Below, one piece after another: positions 1 through 11,252 of a DNA stretch of 64,000 bases; within the stretch, counting starts at the first letter, position 1; each line of letters starts with the position of its first letter. The notes beneath the pieces were generated by a model, which saw only the letters and a list, made by a program, of their open reading frames with translations, was not told where the DNA came from and made no database searches. Source of the stretch: Phytophthora colocasiae (taxonomy: Eukaryota > Oomycota > Peronosporomycetes > Peronosporales > Peronosporaceae); the NCBI GenBank assembly GCA_018806915.1, contig JAGKQI010000080.1:248001-312000 (forward strand), in the 5' to 3' direction. Made by a program: the position numbers and the translations under genes.

Positions 1-303
1 AGGAGGAATCGCTCCTTCTTGGGCGATTAACACACCGTTTTCTTCATTGTTCAAACAGAGGAAGCCTAGTGCGTAGACCGCACCCTGGTTCTGCGCGTCA
101 ACTTTCACGAAGCTCACCATTGGGGGGATAGCACCTTCACGAGCGATTTTAGCAGGAGTCGTGGCGTCGTTCGCCAAATTGCCCAGCGCATAAGCAGCTT
201 CTTGCTTCTGCACGTCCGTTCCTGATCGTAGAAGAGCAATGAGAGGAGGGATGGCTCCTTCACTGGTGATTTCCACGCAGCTCTCATCACTGTCACTAGC
301 CAG

Positions 304-899
304 CAGAGCTCGGAAAAAATAATTATAATATAGTTATTGTGCAATTGTATTGACGGAATTACGGATTATTGGTAAGGAGAACTTTCCGTAAAATATGCAA
401 TTGTGACCGTAATAATTATATTGACTTTTTACAATACTAAATGCGCTCAAGAGCTCACCAGCATACTCAAAAGTGCTATGATGTTGGTCATTTTCTCTTC
501 TTCCAAGTGACATGTCGACTTCTCGAGCAACCTCCAACTTCTTCTTCACGGACTGTGGCAACGGTCACTTCTCCTGCAAGCAATGCGGGACAACTCGGAA
601 GCTGGCACTTAGGACAGGGTATACAAACCTCATCTTGGACTGTGTTGCCGTTGCCGGCTCATTTTTGTTTGCGATAGTACCTGTAAGCCAGGACAAAAGT
701 CCCGGTGGCAGCCACCAGCTTTTCAACCCTGTGCAATGGATTGGTAGGGTCATCCCAACCCACTGCACTGCACCACTCTGACCCTACCAATTTATTTCAA
801 TAATTTAATTACTTATTATTGTTTTCATGGATACGGCAATGATGGATTATTTTTCGCTCAGAATCCAATACAATTTTATATTTTATTTTCCTAGCACTG
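304..899. mobile_element. hAT-like non-autonomous element (596 bp) with 8-bp target duplication
   Basis: The 8-bp direct repeat CTAGCCAG flanks it at 296-303 and 900-907. Its termini are inverted: left CAGAGCTCGGAAAA, right (reverse complement) CAGTGCTAGGAAAA. An 8-bp duplication and CA-G termini are typical of hAT elements. It lies inside an armadillo repeat; discounting the element and one TSD copy restores the codons for VTLASDSDES. On the plus strand, about 512-650 encodes an FxCxxCGTxRK...GYTNLI stretch resembling the BED-type zinc finger at the start of hAT transposases. It is therefore probably an internal-deletion derivative that kept the N-terminal finger and lost the catalytic part. 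Confidence 0.85.
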
Positions 900-2646
900 C
901 TAGCCAGAGTCACCAGAGCTTCCGTAGCCCACAGTTTCTGGTTGGCAGTGCCGTTCGTGAGCAGATCAATTAGAAGAGGGAAAGCCTTAAGTTGGCGTAA
1001 AATTTCAGCGTCGCCTCGAGTAGCTAAGCACGAGCACTGCAGAGCTGCGACTTCTTTTTCTTGATCGTTGCCGTACTGAAGCGTGTGTAGGAAGGAGTGA
1101 GAGCGTTTGCGATTGCATTGGCACTCGCACATACTCCTGCAGCTCCGCGAACTCGGACTCTCGTACCTTAAAGAAGTGAAAGGTGAACCAGCTTAAGCAG
1201 TGGAGCGCGTAAAGTTGAGCTAACCAACTCTTACTGCCGCGGACAACTTCCCGGAGCACTGGGATTCCCATGGCCTTGTACACTTGCACCCGGATGCTGT
1301 TGGAGACACACTTGCCGATGAGGTGGAGGAGAGCTAGCTCGGTTTCTTGTGTGGTTGCTTCTCCAGATCCCAGTTGTTTAATGAGAAGTGGAACGGAAGA
1401 ATCGCCCAAAAGAGAAGGGGAGCTGAGCAGAGGAGAAAAAGTCGTAATGCTGCCCTGATTTTCCAGTAGAAATGCAGCGACGTCCGCGTGGCCACTGCTG
1501 GAAGCGCACATTAATGCCGTCGATTAGGCACATCGACACACGCACCGTTCTCAACAAGCAATTTAACCGTTGATAGGTACCAAGATAATTTCTACCACAT
1601 CCGTGTAACCAAATCGGGCTGCGATCATAAGGGGCAACCAACACTGTCGATCCAATATGTCGACTCTCAGCGCCATTCGTGACAAGTAACCGGACAATCG
1701 CGGGGAAGTCATACTCGCATGCAAGTGCAAGAGCTGTAGTTCCATTAGTAGAGTGTCGCTGGTTGATACTAACTCCGTTCGACAAAAGAAGGGTCACGAT
1801 ATCAGTGCGGTTATTCATCGACGCGCTCATCAGTGGGGTGAATCCGTCACTATTTGGTACATTGATGTCATTGTTGGGAATCTCCACTAGCGTTTCAACC
1901 GACTTCAATTCTCCACGCTCGCAGGCCACTCGCAATGCAGTGTCTCCGTTTCGACATTTCGCATCCACTTGTGTATTTGGCTGGTTTGGCTTCGTATAAC
2001 CATATACATCTGGAAGATCGTACACTTTCTCGTAAATAAGCTGTACAATCTCGGAGTAGCCACTGAAATATGCAGCAATGAGAGCTGGCCAAGATTGAAA
2101 ATCTCCACAGATTCTTACATCCGCGCCATTTTCAAGTAGAATACGAACGACTGCCATTCGTTTGTACCACACAGCAGTGATCAATGCTGTTCCTCCACTC
2201 TGCAAACGAATATTAACATTCGCCCCTCTGGTCACCAGAAACTGAACGATCTCTGAGAATCCAAGTTGGGCGGCAGTGATTAACGGAGTGTAGTCATCAC
2301 TGTCGGCTAGATCAATTGAAGCTCCATGATTTACCAGTTCCACAACCACGTTGAAATGGCCGTGTTCGCATGCAATATTGAGAGCCGTGGCGCCTTTTGG
2401 TCGGCGTGCATTGATATTTGCTCCTTTTTTCAGTAATATTTTCACGACTGCGAGATGACCTCGCTCTGCAGCTCTCATGAGTGAAGTCCAGCCCTCTCCG
2501 TTAGCCATGTCGATTGACGCACCTCGCATCAATAAAATCTCAACAACTTTTGCATGACCTTCAAGTGCTGCACAAATGAGCGGTCCCTCTCCATTCTGGT
2601 TTTGTAAATTAATTGCTGCGTGGTTACTGGAGTCGGTGTCTGTAAG

Positions 2647-4625
2647 GTTACCTGTCGATTGGAACAGATACGGAACGGATCTGATCTTGGATCAGTTTTC
2701 AGGTGCATCAAGGATAGACATAGTGATGTGAAAATGGGAGGTGGTGCATGTGCTGCTGCATGTGTGGATCACAATAACAGAGTCAGTTTGCAATAGGCAA
2801 TGGCAGACGCAGTTGCTGATCCATCGGTGCAAGGCGGCATGCGCGTCACAGGATCTCAGGAACAAGTTGCTGGGTCATTAAAACGGCGAGCCAAGGCGTT
2901 GGAGCAAGGTACTGGGCAAGAGTCACAGGAGCAAGATGATGAGATCGATGCTAGGCAGGTGAAGAAGCATCGTCAAGAGCGTACGACGTGCTACTTCCAG
3001 GATATATGTACACGCGTGCATGGACTTCCTCAAAGAAAGTTGTATATCGTTGTTCGTCATTTCGACGCACGGAGTGCAAGGGGACTATGGAATACAACAT
3101 CTCGACAATGGGCTACTCCAATGCTCGGCCACATACATGCCAGGTCATGCAGAGTGCTTTTGGAATATCCGATGTCAACGATGAAATGAAAGCCATGGCA
3201 GACAGCTTGGCAATTACTGACGTCGCTCGACCGGTAAGAGAAATGTGGCAGGAGCTACGCAGCATCTTCTACGGTAATGGCAGCAATGTCATGGTTGGTT
3301 TGTCTGAGTCACAAGTGATTAACTGCGTGTATAGAGCAAGATCTCTTCACTATAGTGGCAACGTGCATGGATCAGTGGAGATTCCACCACTCTCGCTAGC
3401 ACTCAATGCACTCTGATTCAGTGTCGTTTTTCTCATTTCACTTTGTTTCGGCAAACCGCTAGGATGTGAACAGTCCAACACGATCCCTGGGGTGGGCACA
3501 TCCAAGGCTGGTGAACTTACTTCGCTACCACAACGTGTCGCTCGTTATCGATGGTACTTTTCGTTGCGTTCCACGCAATTTTCAGCTATGTGTGGTTTTC
3601 ATGGTTCACAACCGTGCTTCAGGACTGGGCTTTGGCAGTTGCATGTTTGACTCACTTGCTGTTTGTCCCTGTGTTTTACATTTTAAGCACATCTCGCTGC
3701 GCTGACGCGAACTGGGATATGATGCACTTTGTTTTCCAAGCCACTGACCAGCAACTAAGCCCAGGAGAAGTTGTATGCGACTTTGAATCGGCTCTAATGC
3801 AAGCAGTGCAAACTCAGTTCCGTGACGCTATTGTCTTGGGTTGTTTATTCCATTTGAAGCAAGCACTGCGACGAGCGATGAAGAGGTATGCTATACCTGA
3901 TGCCGAATGCGCTGTAGCGATGAAAAGAGGCGTTATCGATATGTTGACAGTGGCCGACCCGGATCAAGTGAACTCACATGGAATTGCTTAGTCTCGTGCA
4001 GAAATGAAGCTTCGTTGCGAGAAGCAAGGCACCACGCACGTATTCCAATGCGAAGTGGCAGGAGTTTTGGGCCTATTTTAAGCGAACTTGGATTGATGAA
4101 TACTCAGTGGATCTTTGGAATGTACACGGTCTCGATAACGAGCTTGTTGCACGTACGAATAACCCACTTGAGCGATTCAATCGCATTCTCAACACGCGAT
4201 TCCCCACACCACATCCCTCCATGGCCACATTCGTGAGTGTAATCAAGCAACTTTCAGCCGAGTATGTGCAGCAGTTGGCTGATATCCCTCGTGAACGAAG
4301 CAAACGTGTTGTGCGCGAGACCATTGAGTTACCTGCTGCCATTGATCTACCCATGGCACTCGAGAATACGACCACAGCTGACTCGGATTCTACTTCATTG
4401 TCGGCAACTACTACTTCAGATGGTGGTACACCACATCTCTGTCAGGAAGATGCTGCTGCTGCAGTACTGTAGCGATAGGACTTGGTCTACTTAGCCAGTA
4501 GGTTGCTGTACCTTTGCACTAATCTGCGAGTGCCCTTTGCCTGTTGCCATGACTGATGAGAATGTTCTTTTAGTGCTGATCCAAGACCAGATCCGTACTG
4601 TATCTGTTCCAAATTCAAATCTACC
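2647..4625 (+). mobile_element. MULE (Mutator-like) DNA transposon, 1979 bp, in the ANK-ARM gene
   Basis: The 9-bp target duplication GTCTGTAAG lies at 2638-2646 and 4626-4634. Imperfect terminal inverted repeats of about 55 bp face each other: TTGGAACAGATAC and CTTGGATCAG occur near the left end and, inverted, near the right end. A 9-bp TSD with long TIRs is the Mutator signature, and the interior encodes a decayed MULE transposase. Removing the element in thought joins ...DIVSAL to TDTDSSNHAAINL in frame on the minus strand, so it inserted into a then-continuous ankyrin reading frame. Confidence 0.9.
2800..4472 (+). pseudogene. MULE transposase, frameshifted
   Basis: Coding homology shifts among frames: an N-terminal basic region from 2800; a zinc-finger-like segment about 3010-3170 (FRRTECKGTMEYN, resembling FLYWCH/WRKY-type fingers of MULE transposases); a catalytic-domain start about 3540 (LVIDGTFRCVPRNF, the first Asp); a middle about 3690-3980 (VVCDFESALMQAV with the second acidic site, then GCLFHLKQALRRAMKRY with the CxxH motif); and a C-terminus about 4070-4472 (LWNVHGL, ARTNNPLERFNRILN). 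At least three frame changes separate these blocks. Some may be introns: 3417-3465 is pyrimidine-rich and ends in CTAG. No single ORF spans the catalytic domain, so this copy is probably inactive. A related C-terminal piece occurs at 26636-27180. Confidence 0.83.
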
Positions 4626-4994
4626 GTCTGTAAGAGCCGACACAATATCGGTATGGCCGTACTGTGAAGCGGCCATGAGTGGAGTCCAGCCACGCAAATC
4701 GGGCATGTCGACGGACGCGCCACGCTCGAGAAGGATCTTGACCACTTCCAGCTGGCCAGCCTCAGACGCAATTTTCAGAGCAGTGTGACCGCTGGAAATC
4801 GTGTTATCAATTCGGGCCCCGTGCGCTAAAAGACAAGAAACGATCTCGACGTGACCGAACTGAGACGCAATTATAAGTGGTGTCGAGCTCTCGTTATCAG
4901 GAGTATCAACACTTGCGCCATTCTCGACAAGTAGCTGCGCAATCTCCAGGTGACCAAGGTGGCAAGCGTAGTGTAAAGCTGTAGCTCCGTTGAG

Positions 4995-5343
4995 GGTAGA
5001 CTTTTTTGGGGGTCGTATTTGGGTCGGGACGGGACTTTTGGTCGGACGAAGATATCTTGAAGCGATGAAAGCTTTAGATACAGAAAACGACAGAAGATGC
5101 AGGTCATCTTTCTGGTGTGCTGAGTGCATGATCCGGTTCGGCTATTCTTACTGGCAAGTAAAAGAAAACCACCTTCGCGACTTCCTCAACAACCTGAGGC
5201 AACGTCAAGAAAGTCACGTGTCTAGCTAGGTTAAACGTATCGGCGTTGCCATAGCTGAGCTTGCTGGCTCAAGTATTTCGTCTGGAAAAACACCGACCAA
5301 AAGTCCCGACCCTACCCAAATACGACCCCCAAAATAATCTACG
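4995..5343. mobile_element. TIR MITE (349 bp), probably MULE-derived, with 8-bp target duplication
   Basis: CCGTTGAG flanks it at 4987-4994 and 5344-5351. The ends form an inverted repeat of about 50 bp: left begins GGTAGACTTTTTTGGGGGTC, right (inverted) CGTAGATTATTTTGGGGGTC, and both continue into GGGACTTTTGGTCGG. No transposase is visible. The termini resemble those of the MULE remnant at 26545-27522 (GGTAGATTTTTTTGCGGGT), which also has an 8-bp duplication, so they are probably the same family. It sits between codons for LNG and ATALHYAC of the ANK-ARM gene, and the ankyrin frame is restored on removal. Confidence 0.82.
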
Positions 5344-6309
5344 CCGTTGAGCATTGCTATGTTGATTACGGATCGTGACACAGACTCATTTTCCAAAAGT
5401 TTTGCCACCATATCAGCATAGCCTTCCTGCGAAGCTACCAGTAACGGAGTTGCTCCATCAGCTCTTGTCAAGTCCACACTCGCGCCATTATCCAAAAGTA
5501 ATCGAACGATATTTGCTTGACGGTGTCGGGACGCTATTAGAAGTGGAGTTTCTCCGCTTGAGTTCTGTTGGTTAATATTAGCCCCGTCTTGGATGAGAGC
5601 TACAGCCACATCAATTTGTCCCTCACTGCAAGCGACAACTAAATCTTTAGCAAAGGTGTTGTCAAGCCTGTTTTCATCGTAGCTCACCCCATCATTTGCC
5701 ATTTTTCCGATGAAAATCGGGGAGGGGGCACAGGTTAAGATCTTATTACGATTGACTACGCAGCCTTCTGTTAGACCAAACTTTAGGCGAGATGGCTACG
5801 CTATGAGTGTCGCTTGAGATAGAAGGACACATTCTGCGGGGAGACGCGTCCGTTCTTAACCGGGGGCAAATAAAGGCTTCGTAGAAGGGATACAACACCT
5901 GTGAAAGTTTTGCTGGAAAATGGAGCACAACTACCCACTGGATCTGACAGTCTTCTCCTTGCATCTGGATATGGTCACTTCGCTGTTGTTAAACACCTTC
6001 TCGAGTATGGAGCTTCTGTTAACAAAGGTGACGCTGATGGCGACAGCCCCCTGCATTCAGCTGCACATTACGGCCACCTCGAAGTTGTAGAGCTTCTTCT
6101 TGAGAGTGGATTGAGAGTGGATATATCCTTGGTGAACAATTCTGGCTGGACTCCGCTGATGAAATCTGCTGAACAAGGGAATTCGAAAATGGCGAAGGTT
6201 TTACTGAAAGCTTCTACTGCTGACCAACTGGATCTACAACTGCCTACTGGAGCTACGGCATTAACCCCCCCCGCACTCACATCAATTTTGGGACCCTGTC
6301 CACACCCAC

Positions 6310-9300
6310 ACATGTTGTATATACTACATTGTTAAAACCATGCAACACTTTCAATTTGTATTGATTACCATAAGTACGATGCCTTTTTCTGAGATGCGGG
6401 AAGCTGGCTCGATTCGTACGGCTGTACTATGTAGTAGCATGTAGTAAAAGACACCACCGTCAGAACTCATATTTTCAACAGGAAGTATATACAACGCGCT
6501 AGATTGACCTTTTTATTAGGAACCGAGTAAAGTGCAAACGACTATGTCATTGATTGCTTCGTGCAATACGGTGAAGCGCACTATCGTACCAACTATATCT
6601 CTCCTTCAGGGATAAGCTCAGCCACTTCATCATTCTCGACGCCACCACTGTCGTAGCTGTTCTCAGATGTCTTGTCCTGATGGATCTCCTCGTCGGCATC
6701 TAGCTCCTCCTCCTCCTCCTCAGCGCTGTCTTCTCCAGCGTCACCTTGTGTGTTGCCGCGGCGGCGCTTCTTACCTAGCCCCCTCATTTGAATGTCACGG
6801 CCTACTCGGGGGCGAGGACGCTCGTCCCCGTTCTTCCATTTCACGTGCCAGATTTGATGGCAAGTCAGATTATTTCCAGGGTAGTGATTCGGTCGAACGC
6901 GATCGCACAGGTAGACACTAGATACACATAGAATGGCAAATTAGCGCAATACAATATCAGCCATCCACACATACGTACCGCTTGTTTCCGTCGCTGCATG
7001 CCTCGCAAAAGAAGCGCGTGGCACTTCGCTGGCCCACCTTTTGCTTCCGAATCGAACAAACTTTGCACTGGTGCTGTGGTCGCTTCCTAACACCTTCACG
7101 AACCTGCACCCACTCAGGAAACTCGACTAACTTGTGTCGAGCTGGCACAGATCCTTCGTTTTCATCGGCAAATTCAGGTACAATAATCTACATCACAAAA
7201 ATATACGTAAAGTCAGCATACCGTATATACAACATGTTCATTTTCAAACATGAAGAACATACCGCTTCAGTAAAATCGGTTGCATTGACTTGAAGGAGTT
7301 GGGCTTGTAATTCTTGGAGAAATCGAGCGTGATCTGCAGATGCGTCTTTCTTCTTCATGCATTCACGGTAAACTATGAAAGCATTCACAATTGCTATATC
7401 GATGAGGCCCAAGAAGATAGTCTTGTAATACTTCTTGAACCTCACCGAAAGCTGGAGGGAATACCTCTGCAGACGCAGTTGATCATGGATGTCAACCCCG
7501 CCCATCCAGCGATGGTAGTCACGCATCGCTGATGGGCAGGGAATGACACTACGCTCTCTTCCTTGTAGGTAGCGGCCTGTACATATATCAATAACAGGGT
7601 AAGAGAGACATTAGCGACCATTACAGTTCAAACGTACCGCACGTCTCCATCTTGGTGCTGCTACCAGTCGAAAGCAGATATACTGGTAGCCTGTCCCACC
7701 ACAACATTGCTTGCATTTTTGGACAGCATTTCGCGACTGCAATTGTGGCTGTACCGCGAGGTACGTCTGCTGGGCGTGTAGAAGCCTTGACTACCAGTGC
7801 GGGTGGGAAGCCCTTTTTGTTCGTTTGAATTGTACCGGCTAAATACACGTTCCGCGCTAGTAACTGCATTGCCAGTTGAACTGAAGTGTAAAATCTGTCG
7901 GTGACCACGACATGGTAAACCCCTTCTTGTGGAGGCGGAAGGACGTGCTGTAGGTTTCGAATCACCGCGGTAGGACCGGAATTTGGGTCGGCTGAAAACA
8001 GTGTTGGCGATTCCCCACCAAGTTCATCCGAATGCTGCTCAGTTCCACAGAATACCTCGAGTCTACATCGTAGTAAAAACACCAAAATCAAAACAAAACA
8101 GGGGTTATTATACAACATGTTAAACACTCCCAAAAAAAAATTGTCCTCCGCCTGGAGAACAGTTTCACTCACCGTATGTGTCTGCGCAGCACGTCATGAA
8201 TAGCTTGGTCCCCCACTTGTGGGGTTTATCCTTCATGAACTGACGTGTCACGTTATGGCGGCTTCTTGATGGAATCATGGCTTCGTCGAAGGCCAGTACA
8301 GGCGGAACATTGTACCCATCACGAAAGGTCGTCTGAAGCGTGTCGACAACCGAGCGCACCTTCCAAGCGCGGTCTGTTTCCGCTCGGGCGTCCGTGTTGT
8401 CTGTAAAGTGAAGATTCTGCATCACTCGACTGAACCTTGCCTTAGACATGAAGCGACCGAACGTGCCCTTAGGTACAGCGCCTTCAGCAGAATTGGCCCA
8501 GTGATCCGAAAAGCGGCGCTTGTGAGGACATAACATCCGCGCCACTAATAGTCCAATACAGTGCAAAATTTCCTCAGGCTTGATTTTCTTGTGCCGTTTC
8601 GTTTCTTGCAGAATCACATCTTCTCTGGTTGCATCAGGATCCTGCGCCTTCTTCTTCGAATACATCCGGTCGACGCGTCCATTCAGGTGCTGGTGGTAAT
8701 ACTTGTTGCTCTCGGAAGCAATTCGAAGCCACAGTCTAGGTGGCAAGAAGAAGAAAAAGAGCTGGATTGGCGACTCGGCCTTCTCGATTACTGCTTCGGT
8801 TGGCCCGTACTCCCCTTGGAATAGCCCAGGATACGATTCATTCTGCATCGGAATTGATGAAGCATCTAAACCAATATACACCATAAGACATTTTCGAACA
8901 TGTTAGATATACAACATGGCCAAACTGAGCGACACATACCAAAGTTCCAGCCATCCTCCCTCATCGTTTTCAGCGCGTCTACGTCCTGAGCAAGAACTTC
9001 CATTTCGTTCTTGGTCAATTCGTCCCAATTTGCTGTCGTCGAACTCCAGTCGCGCTTCAACTTCGCTTTCGCTGCTTCGAGGCGCTCACGCTCTAACTTC
9101 CTCTTGGCTCTGGACTTCTCGCGAGCGAGCAACACCATACCGTCGATGCCGCTGCTGTTGACAGCTTCTTCCGCGGCGTCGCCCGTTTCGCAGGCAGAGG
9201 ACACATCCGCGTCACAAGACCCAACACGATCGATTCCTTCCTCTGCTGACTCCGACTCTGAGTACCATTCGTCCGAGTCCCCATCGTTCCCGTCGATGTC

Positions 9301-10393
9301 AGAATTGAGAGCATCGTCGTCACGTGCACACACCGCTGTAGGTACTTCAGGTACCGGCGATTCCAGCGCACGTTCTACGAGAGGACACCTAATAATATAA
9401 CAGGAGTTAATATACGTCCTAAATACTTACACACATGTTGTATATACGACATCCATAACATTCATACCTAGTGGTAGTTGACGAGACAAGAACACGCTGA
9501 GGCGATGTCTCCAACTGGGGCGATGCTGAAGGTTCTGACCGGGGAGATGCAGGAGGTTCGCCAATATAAGGACTCTGGCTACAGTCACATCATATACCAC
9601 ACCACATAATCAGATTTGCACATGTTGTATATACAGCATAAGAAAAGCCGTACCTTTCACTCTCGTTTCCGATGGCTTCGACATTCTCACCTGGGGTAGT
9701 TGTGCTCGTCTTTCTTTTTTTTCCGGTAGCCGACCTGCCTCCTGCTCTTCTCCTTTTCAGTTCCGTTAGCGCGCGAATGCGTGCATCTACGCCATCTTTC
9801 TCTTCCTGCAAGATACGATCACGCTCTTTTTCCTTTGCAGCGGCCCGAAGTGCAGTCGTGGCTTCCACATGTTGCACGGCTCTTGCTTCCTTGGCAGCCT
9901 TATCCCTGCGGGCGATGTCTGCCTCCTCTTTCTTCGTCATCTTCTTCTGCTTTCTCACCACCGGCTTCTTTTGCGCCGTAACTGCCAGAGGCGGCTTCTG
10001 CCGAGTCTTTTTCTTCTTCACTGCCGATCGTTTGCTGGCTGAAGGTGCATCATCGTTCCCAAAGTCAGCGTCTTCGTCACGCTCCCCATCCAGATACGCC
10101 TTACGCTCTCGCAGTAACCGGTAGCGCTCTACCGAGTCTCTTCCCTCCAGTCGCGCCATGAAGGCCTCGTGTTCTTGGCGAGTCTGCCGTCGCGGTGGAG
10201 GCATCTTGCTTTTGGCTTTCCTGGTGTGTTTTAGAATGAGGAGGAATTTCCAGCCATCCGTTTTCAGTTTTTCCCGTAGGCTTTTTTTGTAATTTGTGTT
10301 TGTTTTTTGAAAATATTTTCACCTACACCTGTGCATTTCACGTATAAAACGACGTGGTGACCTTTTTCATAACATGTAGTTATATACAACGTG
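6310..10393. repeat. Recurrent 15-bp motif GTATATACAACATGT within the piggyBac element
   Basis: Exact copies, in either orientation, lie at 6310-6324 (left subterminal), 7223-7237 (intron 6), 9433-9447 (intron 2) and 9620-9634 (intron 1). Degenerate copies lie near 6485-6495, 8108-8120 (intron 4), 8904-8919 (intron 3) and 10378-10393 (right subterminal). No copy was noticed inside an exon. Confidence 0.75.
6593..10204 (-). CDS. piggyBac (PGBD/DDE_Tnp_1_7-type) transposase, eight predicted exons
   Basis: Start is Met 10204 (MPPPRRQTRQEHEAF). Exons by eye on the minus strand: 10204-9654, 9578-9468, 9388-8940, 8865-8173, 8062-7638, 7576-7263, 7187-6979, 6917-6593; introns are 61-110 bp with GT...AG ends. 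Domains in order: Lys/Arg-rich coiled-coil-like N-terminus (exon 1); Asp/Glu/Ser-rich segment (exon 3); catalytic core with Asp in LAFDEAMIPSR (exon 4), Asp in VVVTDRFYTS (exon 5) and Asp in MGGVDIHDQL (exon 6), matching the piggyBac DDD triad; C-terminal Cys/His-rich region (CKVCS, FFCEACS, VYLCD, LTCHQIWH; exons 7-8), the usual PGBD DNA-end-binding zinc module; acidic tail. Six of seven introns join in a consistent phase. Intron 4 (8063-8172) does not: the PGBD frame of exon 5 is one base off from exon 4. Either a 1-bp lesion or a base-call error; otherwise the gene looks intact. Confidence 0.82.
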
Positions 10394-10654
10394 TGAGTGC
10401 TGGGGGGTTAAACATTGCCTGTGAGCATGGCCAATTTGATATTGCAGTGGCTCTCGTGAACCATGGAGCTTCCATTGAACTGGCAGATAACGAAGGATAC
10501 ACACCATTGATCACAGCTGCACAGTTGGGATACTCCGATATTGTCCAGCTATTAGTCAACCGAGGCGTTAACGTTGATGCTCGACTGCCAAGTGGAAGCA
10601 CCGCACTAGTGACTGCGATTTGGTACAAACGATTGGATGTTGTTCGAATACTCT

Positions 10655-11005
10655 TGTGCTAACTCGATCGATAAGTAGCAAATTGCGAAGTGAATTGATT
10701 CAAAAGACCCGAACTCAACTAACTACAGCTCACCTACGGTAGGTGAACGTCTTCTCCTCCAGGAGCTACGCCCTTAGTCCCAAAGCCACGAGCTGTGGGG
10801 CGCCACGCGCTGCCGATCCTGCTCGTGCTCCTTCAACAGCAACCACGCCGACTGCATTGTTGCCGTCGTTGCCTTAATGTCGTTGTGTCCTCAGACTGCT
10901 GTCCCATCATCCTCTTGCTCCTGCCATCCATTGAGTCCTTGTCACTGTAGCCTGCGGCGCCTGGCACATCTAACCAGCACCGCAAGTCCACAGACATGCA
11001 CCACA
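10655..11005 (-). repeat. Gypsy-1 LTR (3' LTR of the minus-strand element)
   Basis: It is 351 bp and matches 15796-16146 at all positions I compared except one near the end. Confidence 0.93.
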
Positions 11006-11252
11006 GCGCCCTCCAAGGCGCCGCGCATATACAGTGCCGCCATCAGCGACATCGAAAATATAAAAGCCAACACCATCCCGAAAACACATACCAATCACAA
11101 CATGGCTGCTGTCACATAATCGGGATAGTTGCGTAGACAGGTCCGTGTAGTAGACGAAATGTGACGGGGCGCCAACTTCAACAGGTTGCACTTGACCATC
11201 CCATCCCATGATAAAATCCACGATATCTCAGTCTCCAGATGTCCAATTGCAA

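Larger units (their letters stand above)
1..5702 (-). pseudogene. Ankyrin + armadillo repeat gene, broken by three TIR elements, runs off left edge
   Basis: The start is the Met at 5702 (MANDGVSYDENRL). Ankyrin repeats run down to about 1430; armadillo repeats occupy about 1420-1 (LLIKQLGSGEA; PPLIALLRSGTDVQKQEAAY; EGAIPPMVSFVK) and continue past the window edge. ANK and ARM repeats are protein-interaction solenoids; no enzyme domain is visible, so a scaffold role is inference only. Three elements with target duplications interrupt it at 304-899, 2647-4625 and 4995-5343. The frame reads across each site once the element and one duplication copy are discounted. Additional lesions are frame changes near 1670, 1570 and 1520 and a 4-bp tandem duplication (AGGA AGGA) at 1089-1096. 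It contains the central FQ-WP / AYFSGY module shared with ANK-A and ANK-B. The 198 bp between 5703 and ANK-A hold no recognisable gene. Decay looks real because several independent lesions coexist. Confidence 0.88.
6265..10407 (-). mobile_element. piggyBac-superfamily DNA transposon, about 4.1 kb
   Basis: It is bordered by TTAA at 6261-6264 and 10408-10411, the invariant piggyBac target. Termini are inverted: left CCCCCCCCGCACTCACA, right (inverted) CCCCCCAGCACTCACA; piggyBac ends begin with CCC. It encodes a multi-exon PGBD-type transposase on the minus strand. Discounting the element and one TTAA restores ATALNIAC of ANK-A, consistent with footprint-free insertion. Variants of a 15-bp motif GTATATACAACATGT occur near both ends and inside most introns. 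Confidence 0.93.

Noticed and set aside
4995..5343. Classing this MITE as hAT because of its 8-bp duplication
   Set aside because: Termini are GGTAGA rather than CA-G type and match the MULE remnant at 26545-27522, so a MULE origin is preferred.
10970..11221. 83-aa minus-strand ORF after Gypsy-1 gag-pol
   Set aside because: Overlaps the LTR and has no motif; more likely 3' untranslated sequence.
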